NCBI GenBank assembly: GCA_030248215.1
Contig: JASANG010001502.1
Location: forward strand, 62,001 to 126,000
Origin: Enoplolaimus lenunculus
Taxonomy: Eukaryota; Nematoda; Enoplea; Enoplida; Thoracostomopsidae
DNA length: 64,000 nt
Reading direction: 5' to 3'
The position numbers and the translations under genes were made by a program. The number at the start of each line of letters is the position of its first letter. Position 1 is the first letter of the stretch. Positions 45,676 through 56,453 of the stretch are shown piece after piece. Under the pieces are notes generated by a model. The model was not told the origin of the DNA, made no database searches, and saw only the letters and a program-made list of their open reading frames with translations.

Positions 45676-45922
45676 CACTTTAAATCCTAATGAGTTGACT
45701 AATCAATTCAGCTAGCGAGTTGGTTATTTTTGAATTAATATCAGTAAACATCAGCTCAATCTCAGTTCAGTTAATTCTCACTCTGAGTTGAGTTGACTCT
45801 GGGTGAGTTGATTAGCGCAGAATGAATTGAATCAACTCAAAATTCTGAGTTCTGATAGTCCTAACTCAGACTGAGTTTCAGCTCATTCTGAGTTAAAATC
45901 AACTCACTGAAGTTTACAGTGA
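45676..45922 (+). mobile_element. MITE family M, copy 3
   Basis: Ends CACTTTAAATCCTAATGAG and ACTCACTGAAGTTTACAGTG, inverted; AACTCA-rich interior. Confidence 0.8.
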
Positions 45923-46593
45923 ACGAACTTGAATTTTCAGAAAAACTTTACGTACTTAAAATATTAGGTTGATTAAATTTAGGCTGCAAACCAGCCGTTA
46001 TACCTATTTTGCTACAGCAGCGAATACCTCTCGCGATGATTCTTTCAAATTTATAAAATAAATTTATAAAACCACAGCCCTATTTTTTACTAGAAAATTT
46101 CTCTATTTTTGCTGAGATAATATTTCAATGTTTTTGAACAGTAACACTTTTGTTGACTTTTAAGAAATTTGACAACAAGACTAATACACTACGACTAAGT
46201 GATGTTGACTCAAAGTTTATTTACACTCGTTAGAGTAAAACTAGAATCTTTTGTTTTGACTGCTTAAATGATGACTAGCGACGACAACAGCCGATTAATT
46301 TATAAATTATGAACAGAAAACTTGGCTTTTGAGCACTTTCTTCACATTTAGAGCAAATGCTTAGGTTTAAGCATATCATTGTAATTCGAGCAGCGCTTGA
46401 ATGCTGTTTGAGGCATACTATACTTCTTCTCACCGCATACCTTTTGTACTGATAGTATGTTCTCGCTTGGTTCGACCGGAACCTACTTGCAAGCCGGAAC
46501 CGAAATCAACCGGTGCACAAGATTTCAAGATGTGCAACGCAACCAGTATTTTTTTAAATAGAATATCGTATAAACTTGACGGAGCGACTTACG
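45923..46593. other. no gene recognised
   Basis: AT-rich intergenic DNA; a short frame at 46401-46622 runs into the A2 element and is not supported. Confidence 0.3.
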
Positions 46594-46752
46594 GAATATG
46601 TAGAGGCGTAACGGTATTATAAGCATATTCCTAAGCCTAAGCCTAGGCCTATGCGTAAGAACGAGTTTATTCCTAAAAATTAGTCTAACACTTAAGCCTC
46701 CTCTATTCTAGTCCCACTGAAACACGTTCCACCTCTGACCTTTACATGGGCC
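46594..46752 (+). mobile_element. MITE family A2
   Basis: GGTATTATAAGCATATTCCT, short TTAGGC-type array, core ATTAGTCTAACACTTAAGCC, right end TTTACATGGGCC. Confidence 0.75.
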
Positions 46753-46915
46753 CAAATTAGGACCAAACCATATTCTTAAGCCTTACCCTAAGCCTAAATA
46801 TGAGCATAAGAATGAGCTTATACTACGGCTAAGCAAAAAATTGTTTAAAGCATGTACTATCGCAGTCCAACGCAAAAATGTCCCGCCCCTGGGTTTTACG
46901 TGGGTCCAAATCGTT
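46753..46915 (+). mobile_element. MITE family A2, second copy directly adjoining
   Basis: CATATTCTTAAGCCTTACCC, TAAGCAAAAAATTGTTTAAAG, right end TTTTACGTGGGTCC. Left end missing; it abuts the previous copy. Confidence 0.6.
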
Positions 46916-46997
46916 TTTACGTTCACGATACAAAGCCATTCGACAACGTTGATAGTTTTTTAAATTATTACCGTATGCAAGATAAATATTTTTGATT

Positions 46998-47150
46998 AAA
47001 TCTATATATTAAAACTGGAATGCCACACATACGTATTTTGGGTAACGTTCCAACAAATTCTTCTTATGCAAATTAATTGTATATCAATAAGATTTTGATA
47101 ACATAGCTCTGAATAGGAAATTATTCAGATTTTGTTTGTACAGAAATTTC
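46998..47150 (+). repeat. family P arm upstream of paralogue 2
   Basis: TTAAAACTGGAATGCCACAC then ATACGTATTTTGGGTAACG. An inverted counterpart lies beyond the other side of paralogue 2 at about 49645-49690. Confidence 0.6.
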
Positions 47151-47732
47151 GATCAGTTTACGCGTACATTTTGGTAAGATATATGCATATTTGTTTCGAT
47201 GGGTTTCAAGTTGCTACACGATCCTAAATATAGCAAGTAGGGTTGCAAATATTCCAACCAGGTTGACTAGTTTAAAGCTGCGCGACTACACTTAGTTCAT
47301 CAGAGTATTATGTAAATCTGTTGGCAAAAAATTAGAAAATGCTTTATTGTTGCAACTTTTATGCAGATCATGTTTCAGTTGTGACAACAATGTTTTCCAG
47401 AAAACTGCTCATTCGTTCATACGATGAACTAAGTAACAAATTTGGTATTGGGTGCTATTTTAAATTTCTTGTTACATAAAAATAAAATTTTTTCTAACAA
47501 ATGTTTTAAATGTTTTTTTCGTACTTCTAACTTTTAAAGCAAACTTTAGTTCAGACAATGGCTAGTTTATGGCAAAAGTGGTCAAATTCGTCAATTATGT
47601 GATGATGTTCCGCGGTGACTAGAAAAATGGTTAGTTTATTTTGCTAAACGAAACGCTTTTTACTGTATATTCTTTTGTAACAAAATTTCAATTATTTGAT
47701 GCCTTGTTAATTCTAACGTTCCATGCATAAAT

Positions 47733-47905
47733 CTGGGGCGGATCTTGTTTCCGCGGACTACAATAGAGTCAGCTTAAGCGTTAGACTATTTTGCTTAGGT
47801 TTAGGCTTAACTATATGCTTATTTTTAAGCTGAGGCTTAGGCTTACGCTTTGCTTTATGCTTGGGCTTTGGCTTATGCTTAGGCTTAGGAATATGCTTTT
47901 ATTAT
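47733..47905 (-). mobile_element. MITE family A2, decayed
   Basis: GGGGCGGATCTTGTTTCCG, AGTCAGCTTAAGCGTTAGAC, then GCTTAGGCTTACG arrays; the right end is lost. Confidence 0.6.
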
Positions 47906-48299
47906 AAACAATTCAAAATGTATATAGCGCGTCATGATTCAGTAATGTGCAATTATCTAATCTGTTGGGAATCCCGATTTATATATGTTACTCTGTAAAA
48001 ACACTGTAAAATGCTTTAGTTATAATTTACTAACTTTTTTGAGTATAAGTGTACTAAATATCGAATAAAGTTTGCTGAAATAATGTACATAAGTAAAACT
48101 ACTGCTGTCATTTGGTAATTAATTAAGTAAATTCATAACTAAGAATTTTGCGTTTGCGTAAAACTAAGTAAAACATTGCAAAGCACCGTAGTAAGTAAAA
48201 CCGACAGTTAATTCGGCTGCAGTTTTACTTAATTTTAGAGTATATTTTTAGTGAGTATTTGTCAACATTTCTCTGGTTGTTTTGCCTAACACTTGAAAT

Positions 48300-49445
48300 A
48301 TGATGAAAACTGCAATTATTATTGGAGCTACTGATCTGGAACAAACCAAAGGCATGGTAGAATCATGCCTAGCAATAACGCTACTATCATTAAAAAGTTT
48401 CAAAAATGCTGACATTAGCATAAAACTATCTAAAGGCGGTCTGCTTGGTAGCCCTGCGTCAAATATCAGCAACGCAACAGGGATATTCGCAATGTTGTTG
48501 TCAAAATCAATTAATTTAACGTCCGCATGTGCATCATTAACTCAGTATCGAGTTGAAAATTCAAAGCATTTACCTGTGAATTGCTTGAAACAAAATTTCG
48601 CTTACATCTTTAACGTCAACGCGTTTCAGCCAATGTCATCGTTCGCATTATGGTCACTTATGTCCCCGAATGTTTGGGTAGCATTTTTTGCTGGTCAAAT
48701 TTTACAAATGACGTCAGAATTTATAAAATACAATCGCGTCATTTGGATCTTTACTTTACTGGAGTTTCGGATTACTGTATACTTCAATTCAATTGTGTTC
48801 GACAAACGAATTCAAACGTACCAAGTGCCATTTAATAATGAGTTCGACGCGGTTGCAAGCATGTGCGCTCAGCATCATCCAATGCAAATCGTAGTGTTAC
48901 AAAGACTCGCTAAAGGATCGATATTTCTTTACAAAAATATTATTACAAATGAGACTAAACGTTGTCTAAATGCAATTTCATATGAGCAACATGTTCATAA
49001 TATCGCGAAACGTATAATAACAAATACTGCAGTTTACACCTTTGCTTCAGAGCTTCCAATGTTAGAATCAATACAGCATATTCCACAGCTAATCACAGTT
49101 ACGGATGTCGTCCGTTCGTCATTATGGACCGGCGTGTTCTACCACGACAATATTCAGCGGACAATAATTGAAAAGGTAAAAGTAAATTTGGGCCGGATTT
49201 GTGAAGCTGGAATTTATGATCGAGAATCAAATGTTAATTTTCTGCGAAAAATAAACGCAAACAAAACCCCATACATGCCACAGAAACAGTCGCTTACTAT
49301 TAATGACTTTAGCGATCTTTCTCTGTTTATTCCGCTTTTGTCAGCTAATTTAGCGATACTTGTTGTTGAAGTAGCCGTTTTCTGCATAATTTGCGTAGTT
49401 CAATTTTGTCAACATGATTACAAATTTGCAACCCTTAATATATAA
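48300..49445 (+). CDS. putative multi-segment membrane protein, receptor-like, paralogue 2
   Basis: A 381-codon intronless frame starting at ATG ATG (in-frame TGA just upstream at 48294), ending TAA. It is co-linear with 37596-38714, with roughly half the residues alike. N-glycosylation sites (NISN, NLTS) sit in the N-terminal third. Hydrophobic runs are near residues 118-140, 150-170 and 335-362 (LSANLAILVVEVAVFCIICV). Shared motifs MxxPxVWVxFF, ExRITVYFNS and IPL before the last segment give a faint similarity to IR/iGluR-type receptors, without a clear pore loop. Alternative: a lineage-specific membrane or secreted protein. The gene is flanked by inverted family P arms. Confidence 0.72.
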   Translation: MMKTAIIIGATDLEQTKGMVESCLAITLLSLKSFKNADISIKLSKGGLLGSPASNISNATGIFAMLLSKSINLTSACASLTQYRVENSKHLPVNCLKQNFAYIFNVNAFQPMSSFALWSLMSPNVWVAFFAGQILQMTSEFIKYNRVIWIFTLLEFRITVYFNSIVFDKRIQTYQVPFNNEFDAVASMCAQHHPMQIVVLQRLAKGSIFLYKNIITNETKRCLNAISYEQHVHNIAKRIITNTAVYTFASELPMLESIQHIPQLITVTDVVRSSLWTGVFYHDNIQRTIIEKVKVNLGRICEAGIYDRESNVNFLRKINANKTPYMPQKQSLTINDFSDLSLFIPLLSANLAILVVEVAVFCIICVVQFCQHDYKFATLNI

Positions 49446-49639
49446 ACAAAACATAGCCGTACGCTCAGCCGGACCCGGAACAAGCACGTTTAAACACAAA
49501 CATCTGTGTTCTGTTTAATAGAACAATCTATGAATATCATTAGCTCTATAGAACTAACAACGCATAAAAGTAAAAAAATGTGGTTATTTACTATTTAGTT
49601 TGCATTCGTCGTATATAAAAATTTGTACAAATCCACTGG

Positions 49640-49690
49640 TACGTTGCCCTAAATACGTATGTGGGGCGTTCCAACTTTAGATGTAAACTG
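49640..49690 (-). repeat. family P arm, inverted, downstream of paralogue 2
   Basis: ACGTTGCCCTAAATACGTAT then GTGGGGCGTTCCAACTTTAG, the reverse complement of the block at 46998 and 37337. Confidence 0.65.
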
Positions 49691-49791
49691 AATGCACATA
49701 CGCTGTGAAATAGATCGACTTGCACATAAGGATTTTCAATGTTCGAGATTTATAAAAATTATAGCACCAACTAATAGGGGTTGACTGGTTG

Positions 49792-49992
49792 GGCCATTGT
49801 AAACAACAAGGGCGGAACAGTATTATAAGCTTATTCCTAAGCCTATGTTTAAACCTTAGCCTAAGCTAAGCGTAGGAACGAGTTTATTCCTAAGTCTAAG
49901 CCTATGCCAAGACAAAAAACTAGTCTAAAGATTAAGCTTATTCTCTTTTAGACCAACAGAAAAACGTACCGCCCCTGATCTTTACATGGGCC
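49792..49992 (+). mobile_element. MITE family A2 with exact 8-bp duplication
   Basis: Flanks ACTGGTTG at 49784-49791 and 49993-50000 are identical. Right end TGATCTTTACATGGGCC; TTAGGC-type array inside. Confidence 0.9.
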
Positions 49993-50253
49993 ACTGGTTG
50001 AAATCTCATATACTGTGGTGTAGTTTCTCATACGAAGGGTTTTTGTATGTATAACAGTTTGCGAATGCTATACAATAACCTTGTTAATGTTATGTACTCA
50101 AAACAGAGTTGAAATTTAGACATCTGTCCGTCTATAAAACTGTGACATTTTGTTATTTTAATGTAATTATTAATTATGGCTTAAAATTGTAACAACTAAA
50201 TCGTTGTAGTTTATTTTATCCCTGTTTAATGGAAATAGTTTGAAACACATCAA

Positions 50254-50577
50254 ATGTTATACAACGAAATTCTCCAAAATATAGAACCTTGCCATCTTGC
50301 TACAAATGTTACATTGACAATTTCATTAAACTCGTTCTTGAACGGTTTGTCTGCCTATTTCATTCAATTTCATTGGAAACATCGCAAAAGAATTATAGTG
50401 GAAAGCATAAAATCACAATTGGAGCTAGTGATTATAACGAACCTATCGCATAGTCGGAGCAGGCAGGGGTGGGAGTTTCTCTCAAATTCAACGTTGGGCG
50501 TTCCTGAAGTCGCGATCGAAGCGAGCGAGATGCTAGACGCATTACAAAAACAAGCGGTTTTTGTTTCAACCAGTTAG
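50254..50577 (+). CDS. small open reading frame, uncertain
   Basis: 107 codons from ATG 50254 (LYNEILQNIEPCHLA...). It shows no signal peptide, repeat or family likeness, and codon content resembles the surrounding DNA. It may be chance or an eroded exon. Confidence 0.15.
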   Translation: MLYNEILQNIEPCHLATNVTLTISLNSFLNGLSAYFIQFHWKHRKRIIVESIKSQLELVIITNLSHSRSRQGWEFLSNSTLGVPEVAIEASEMLDALQKQAVFVSTS

Positions 50578-50754
50578 GGTGGGGACACCTTTAGGGATGG
50601 GCACCCCCAAATGGGGGGAATGAGAGGTGGCTGCTCCGGCCCTGGTCTATCGGAAGTATCTTGCTAGTGGTAACGTTACTGGCATTAACAGCTGGCAAAA
50701 ATTTTAGTAGTTAGGCGTTCAAACCTCTAAACACAATAATCTTTGGGTTCCTGT

Positions 50755-50960
50755 TTAACACTTCAGCAACGCAACAGATTTATTTAAAATTTTGTCGTCA
50801 AAATTAATAAAGTCAACGTCTCCGTAAGTAACGCTGACCATGTATCGGGTTTAAAATTCAAAGCATATACCTTTAAATTGACCCCAAACATTCCTCCCAA
50901 AACTTTTTATTCCTGAAGACTGCGCAGTCTAGGAAGTTCGTTTCCGAATGTAAAATTGCT
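50755..50960 (+). pseudogene. remnant of a third receptor-like paralogue
   Basis: Translated pieces match the N-terminal third of the two intact copies in order: SNATDLFKILSSK (compare SNATGIFAMLLSK), then a TMYRV piece and NSKHIPLN (compare ENSKHLPVN). Stop codons interrupt the frame (for example after KSTSP and after MYRV) and the rest of the gene is missing. It is on the same strand as the intact copies, so the family is a decayed tandem array. Confidence 0.7.
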
Positions 50961-51065
50961 CAGAACTAGCATCATAATTAAAGATTTAAGTTTTGCATTT
51001 TAGTATCATGTGCTATTCAACAGCAGACAATTGCAAACTTATCATATGACATCTACAGACAGTGG

Positions 51066-51744
51066 CTGGGTTTCTAAAATCTTACAAAGTATTTTCAAAA
51101 AGTACTGTAGTGACCAGAATCAGAGAAGGGTAATAAGAGGGTGTCCACATTTTGAGTCCCAAGGAGTCCGTATTTCTAATAAAAGTCCGTAAGCGAATAG
51201 AGTTCATGAACCATAATTAGAGTCCACAAATGTCAATTGCCCCTAATTGCAGTGCATAAATGACTCCAGGACCAAATAATGTTGAGTTAAAGCTTCAAAG
51301 CATACTTAAGTTTTAAAAGCAAGTTCCTAAGTATAACCTTACATTATCGCTCATGCTTTTGATGCAAGAAAAATACACGTTTAATTCAACGGATAATTGC
51401 AGCACCGGATATACCAGTAACAAAGGGTGGCGGAACGTGGGTTAAAAATAAATAACAGTCCTCAACCGAATAACACTGGGGTGCACTCTGGAGAGGCCAA
51501 ATAAATATCAGTCGGAGTCACTACAGTACTGAAACTTATTGAGCGTAAACAAATAAAGGCCAGATGTGAGCCACTGTCATAACAGAAAGCAAGGCATCAC
51601 GAGTCTGCCATTTTAATCAGACTAATGGTAGTATGCTTAATCAGTTAATCTGTAATATATAGTATCAGATTTCGTCAGTGACTTAGTATTTACTTAACTT
51701 AAGTGCGCTTTAAAAAATAAAATGGTTAAATAATTGTTTGGAAC
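51066..51744 (-). mobile_element. MITE family E split by MITE B and cut off by MITE C
   Basis: The E pieces are 51066-51104 (TGGGTTTCTAAAATCTTAC) and 51527-51744 (through CTTAGTATTTACTTAACTTA, AAAATGGTTAAATAATTG). Joining across B restores AAGTACTGAAAC, matching E. Confidence 0.75.
51103..51528. mobile_element. MITE family B, nested in E with TA duplication
   Basis: TA-CTGTAGTGACC at the left and CACTACAG-TA at the right, inside the E element, so the target duplication is TA. This places B with the Tc1/mariner-like (TA-target) elements. Confidence 0.85.
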
Positions 51745-51908
51745 AAGTACCAAATCACCACAAGACGTGAGAGCCCCCTCGGGCTCGAGCGTCAAGCTCC
51801 TATAGCTGAGTGGTGATGGTATACGCCTCCCACTCCAGTCACTGGAGTTCGAATCTTAGCATAAAAGTAGGTCTTAGGATAAATAGAAAATATTCATGTG
51901 AGAAAGGG
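51745..51908 (+). mobile_element. MITE family C, 5' truncated
   Basis: Starts at AGTACCAAATCACCAC, includes the full tRNA-like block and the right end ATGTGAGAAAGGG followed by TTAA (51909-51912). Confidence 0.85.
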
Positions 51909-52366
51909 TTAAGCCGTCCCAAGCTGCCTCAGTTATAGACGTGAACCAAACATAAAACTTCTCTTTTGGCATAAGTAGTGCCTAGATTTGTTCAAGAAAC
52001 GCCGTTTTATTACGATAGTTATATAACACTAGCAACAAGCAGATTATTTAGTTTGAAGCCGTTCTTTCATAGCTTTGTCAAAGATCTTTTGTATTCCAAA
52101 ACCAACTATAGCACCTATCTCATTTTCAAATTATAATAAAGTTCATTAATACTTTCAATTTATATTTGACAAATAAATATTACCCTGTACAATATAAATA
52201 CTGCGAGCCAGTTACAACTGATCGAGGTGGTACTCATACAACCTTGGCGATAGGTCTTGTAACTTTTGAACCAACGCAATCAAAGTCTCGATATAGCGGT
52301 TTTTCTATACATTCAAATCTTTTATCGGCAAATACCGTCGTTTGATTCTTCGAAAATTACCAATCG
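51909..52366. other. no gene recognised (3' flank of the minus-strand gene)
   Basis: Downstream of the stop at 52367 on the minus strand. No polyadenylation site could be fixed with confidence. Confidence 0.3.
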
Positions 52367-53264
52367 CTAACTGGCAATAGATGGTGCTACAGGTGTTTTC
52401 TTCAAATTTGGGCTACGATTAGCGTTTATTAATAACGGTACAATGCTGCTTGGATCAATGTTGTAAGGATTGATGTGTCGAATCCCTTGAGCATATTTAG
52501 CAATCGGAGTTTCGTTGTCAATTCCAATATATCCGTTTAAATTCCAACTTTTTCCTAGTTTGAGCAACGGAATCCCCAGTGATCCTTCAAATAATGCTTG
52601 TGGTTCGTTAAAAAACGCCCCGTTGAGATCAAATATCGCCTTGGATTTCGCGTTGGTCATCCGGAGGCTACCCTGTAGTTTGTAAGTGTCTAAAATGCAT
52701 TGTGAAAAACATTGCCATACTCTGGTTTGTTTTTGGAAATGAAACTAAATATTATGATTGGGGTAAACTTAAAAATGTATTCGATACATCAAAAAATACA
52801 ATGTTATTTATTCATGTCGAACGCTATTTTAGCATCAATATAAACGCTTTTTAAGACGAGAAATGAGTTTTTTACTTGACACGATTCGAAATTATGAACA
52901 TACTCAATGGAAATCTATTCCAACCAACTCCGAACGTGAGCGTATCAGGCCTTGACGGGACTAATTGTTGCAGTGGAACGCTTAAATATTGTGGTGGACT
53001 CAACGGATGTGGTATTTGATTTTGAAAATACAACGGATACAACCGGTTGAAGGGCAGGTTGAGTTTGTTGACGCCTCGTAATTGAAGGCCAGCGTTCACA
53101 AAGTCCGGATCCCATTCGGTGAAATACGATAGTGTTTGACTGAACGGAAACGGCAGTTTTGAGTCTAAAATGAAATTGACTCCGTTATTGGTTTTTTGTC
53201 TCGGTAGAAATTTAGTGAGGGCATATATTCCCTGTATCTCTTCCTTGATATAGTACGGAAATGC
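52367..53264 (-). CDS. unrecognised protein, last two exons
   Basis: Two exons, 53264-52883 and 52689-52367 (stop TAG at 52367-52369). The phases agree (split codon at the junction); acceptors GTTTCTAG and CATTTTAG are good, the donor C|GTGTCAAG is weak. The product is rich in beta-like segments: AFPYYIKEE at the start, then KLPFPFSQTLSYFTEWDP, LTFGVGWNRFPLSMF, KLQGSLRMTNAKSKAIFDLN, and a Pro/Asn-rich end (APSIAS). No signal peptide is in view because the 5' exons are unclear. No family recognised; a secreted or lipid-handling protein is possible but unsupported. Confidence 0.55.
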
Positions 53265-53738
53265 CTAGAAACATACCGGTGTAGTATATACTATTCTGAT
53301 TGGTGGGGGAAGTTCCGCGCAATGGTCCAATGTGGTGTCATTTCTCTCGGTGAGTAATAATCATTTTGAAAGTTAACCCATTCATGAGCACTGTGCCACT
53401 TTCTACGTTACGTCGCCATGCTGTTTCGGTCACAATTTTTCATTTCTGTTACTGTTCCAGTTATTTTGGTCACTATTCATGTTCGTTTCCGTTATTTTTA
53501 CTATCCACTTACACCGTGGGTTTTATTAAAGAATATACAAAAAAGTGTCACGAGTTCATGAGTTTCAAATCAAACTAATATTATATGTGAAATTAGTACT
53601 GTTACCAATGACGGGTATCGGGACAAACTTGTAACGTGTAGAAAGTATAAAAACTGCCGCATGAAATTCGCTGTAAACAATATATACTCAGGTATCAACA
53701 TTTTACCGTTTTAAATAAAATATTCTTTACAAATCGTA

Positions 53739-53870
53739 GCCCATGCAAAGATCAGGGGCGGAACGTCTATTTGTGGGACTTGAAAAGAGTCAGCTAAAAC
53801 TTTTGACTAATTTTTTTGCTTGACTTAGGCTTAGGCTTACGCTTAGGCTTGGGAATATGCTCATTATATG
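53739..53870 (-). mobile_element. MITE family A2
   Basis: GCCCATGCAAAGATCAGGGG, AGTCAGCTAAAACTTTTGAC, CTTAGGCTTAGGCTTACG. Right end eroded. Sits in an intron of the minus-strand gene. Confidence 0.7.
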
Positions 53871-53903
53871 TAAAACAGCATAAACCACTGTGACTTACCG
53901 TAA

Positions 53904-53995
53904 TTTCGTTTCATGTGATACGGAAATTCAAAATGCGGGTCTGATTCGAATTCTGGAAGCATTGGATGTCCGGAGACTTTGTGATGAAGGAAACA
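53904..53995 (-). CDS. probable exon of the minus-strand gene
   Basis: Acceptor TTTATCCTTAG and donor ACG|GTAAGTC frame an open stretch: CFLHHKVSGHPMLPEFESDP then HFEFPYHMKRNY. Its FPYHMK echoes FPYYIK at the start of the next recognised exon. The end phase (1) does not match that exon's start (0), so a small exon is missing or the two are alternatives. Confidence 0.4.
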
Positions 53996-54390
53996 TTCTA
54001 AGGATAAAATGAAAAATCGTTTTCATAATAAAGCATTATTTTTTTGTCATAGCAGGCGAGCAGTCGAGTATGTTGAACTGGCTAAAGACCGCGGTTCTAG
54101 CGTCCATTAATGGAACCCAGTACCAAGACATAACGTGCAAACTAAGGCAGAGGTCGAACCGTCATCATTAATTTTGCTCAAAATCAAATATTTTGATCCT
54201 TTTATGCTCGGACCGGATATTTTCCGCAATTTTGAGATTTATTCTGTATTATTAATTTTGAAACAGATGCATTTAAACAGTACATCAATATTGTAGAACG
54301 AAGCAGAAAACGCAACGCACGCTAAATACACTATTTCCTTCAGAGAATAAGCTCAAATAAACGTTCATAATCACTAGTTCAATCCACTAC

Positions 54391-54580
54391 TGGATCCAGA
54401 GGTGGGCGGGTGCGTACGCTAACCGTCAGTAAATGTCTTGTGATAAAATAGTAAGATTCCTAACTACCTTAAACTATTTTCCATAATAAAATTGGCACAT
54501 ATATAGCATACAATAAAAATTGCATTTCATAACTTCCGTGCCAGACCGTTCACCGTTTGCAATTACTGGATCCGCCGCTG
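54391..54580. mobile_element. MITE family K relative
   Basis: CACTACTGGATCCAGAGG at the left, ATTACTGGATCCGCCGCTG at the right; weaker ends than 19502-19671. Confidence 0.4.
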
Positions 54581-54626
54581 CTTCAACCTACAGTTGGTCA
54601 AATCAGGAGTGGATAGTCGCTATTTA

Positions 54627-54914
54627 ACAAGAGTGTGCAACTGGGTATATTCTGTGTAGAAAAGAATGTACCCGGCACGCGTTGCGTTTCTACTCAACCG
54701 TTCCTTGGTTTAGAGAGAGTACAACCGGTGGGAACCAAGGTACTTTATGCATGCGGCGTCTAACATGCTCCCCTGCGGATTAATTTATGGGTATTCATGT
54801 GATAGCGGCCTACCCCTAGACACGGATGGAGAAATCGGCCAAATCGCAACACCCGGTGGTATTGGACCATGCGAAAGCGCAAGAGTTGCACACTCTTGTA
54901 TCATGCACTCTTGA
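54627..54914. mobile_element. MITE family F
   Basis: CAAGAGTGTGCAACTGGG at the left; AGTTGCACACTCTTGTATC then ATGCACTCTTGAT at the right. Interior CACGCGTTGCGTTT shared with 25408-25717 in the other orientation. Confidence 0.75.
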
Positions 54915-55084
54915 TCAAACTGACTTACTATATAGCATCAAAATCCATATTAATTTGTTAATTTTTGTGGCAAATTGTATTTTCATTTAGTTGTTAATGT
55001 ATCTTCGGCAAGGTTTTTGATCGTTTCCGCCCATGTAACTTAATACTACCTTCATTATTTTCCTTAATACCTCCTAAACATAAG

Positions 55085-55514
55085 TACTGTATTGACCCGA
55101 ATAAGAGGGGAAGGGGTAATAACAGGTGGTTCCCATTTTGAGTCCGAATCAATTGGAGTCCGTATCCCTAATAAGAGTCCGTAAGCGGATAGAGTGCCTA
55201 AACCCTAATTAGAGTTCATAAACGTCAATTAACACTAATTGTAGCGCATAAATGACTCCAGGACCAAAAAATTTCAGTTCGAAACTTTAAAGCGTACTTA
55301 AATTTTGAAAGTACATTCCGAAGTATAACTTTGTATTATCGCTCGACCTATTGATACAAGACAAATAAACGTTTAATTCAACGGATAATTGCAGTACCGG
55401 ATATATATCAGTAACGAAGGGCGGCGGAACAGTCCGTAACCGAATAACAAGAGGGGTTCCCTCTGGTGAGGCCAAATAAATATCAACCCCCCTCTTATTC
55501 GGGTAACTACAGTA
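55085..55514. mobile_element. MITE family B, full length
   Basis: TACTGTATTGACCCGAATAA to CTTATTCGGGTAACTACAGTA, 430 bp with all landmarks. Confidence 0.9.
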
Positions 55515-55900
55515 ATGATACAATTAGAAAATTTTAAAATTTTTGACAAAACCCTGTGGATCCCATTTTCTTTTAATCGCTAATACTTGAATTTCTTGGT
55601 TTCCGATCAAAGATGTATTATTTTTCTGCCTACACAATTCATGCATGCAAATATTTGAGCTTTCTAAAATTTTATCGAAAAAAATGCGGTTGCAGCGAAA
55701 TTTTCAATATTTTGGATGAATTTAGAAGTATTTTGTTTTATTTTGAACAATTGCAGCATATATCTGTATTGAAGAATTGCGAGACAATTACGTGACTTAT
55801 AACTGTTAAATTTGAGCATAATAATAAACCAATATTCTGGTATTTCTATAACGGAAACGATAACGAACACTGGTTTTTATCGGGAGCGGATATCCCGTGA

Positions 55901-56012
55901 CATCGTACTGGTTGCTTCCACATATGCATGCCAGAAAGGATCAAAAAGGCCCACAGCAACGATGCCAGCGGTTTTAAAAACTTTGTTTTCGATTAACGAT
56001 ATGTTAGCTGAG
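55901..56012 (-). CDS. possible exon of the minus-strand gene
   Basis: After an acceptor (AATTTGCCTCAG, about 56013) the frame reads NISLIENKVFKTAGIVAVGL then FDPFWHAYVEAT, with a possible donor A|GTACGATG near 55901. Composition is protein-like; linkage to the exons at 52.4-54 kb is by strand only. Confidence 0.35.
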
Positions 56013-56453
56013 GCAAATTGATTTTTAAACACAAACTTACCCAACACGTAAATGGTTAATCTTACGTAACTCACAGTTTACAAAACTGGCAACAGATATC
56101 AAGTTCAAATTATACTATTAAAATCAAAGAGTGAAAATGAGAAAGTTTTTACTTAAAAACAAGCAAATTTTCTATCGATACACTTTCATTTGTCAATAAT
56201 GACATTAATTTATCATCTAAATGACTCAAAAAGTTGTCATAAGTGTGACTGGAAAAAAATTATATCGACTGAAAACTTATATGCCAGACTAAAAACAAAT
56301 ATCAACACGGTATTCACACTTGTTATCAACTAAATTCTGATATGGGTAAGGATTATCTTACCCATCGCAAAATGTTTTTTCTTCCAACAGACTTTTAAAT
56401 GCTAATTCGTCTTAAAAGTCTTTAACAAACAATCTACTTGATGATCAGCTGCT

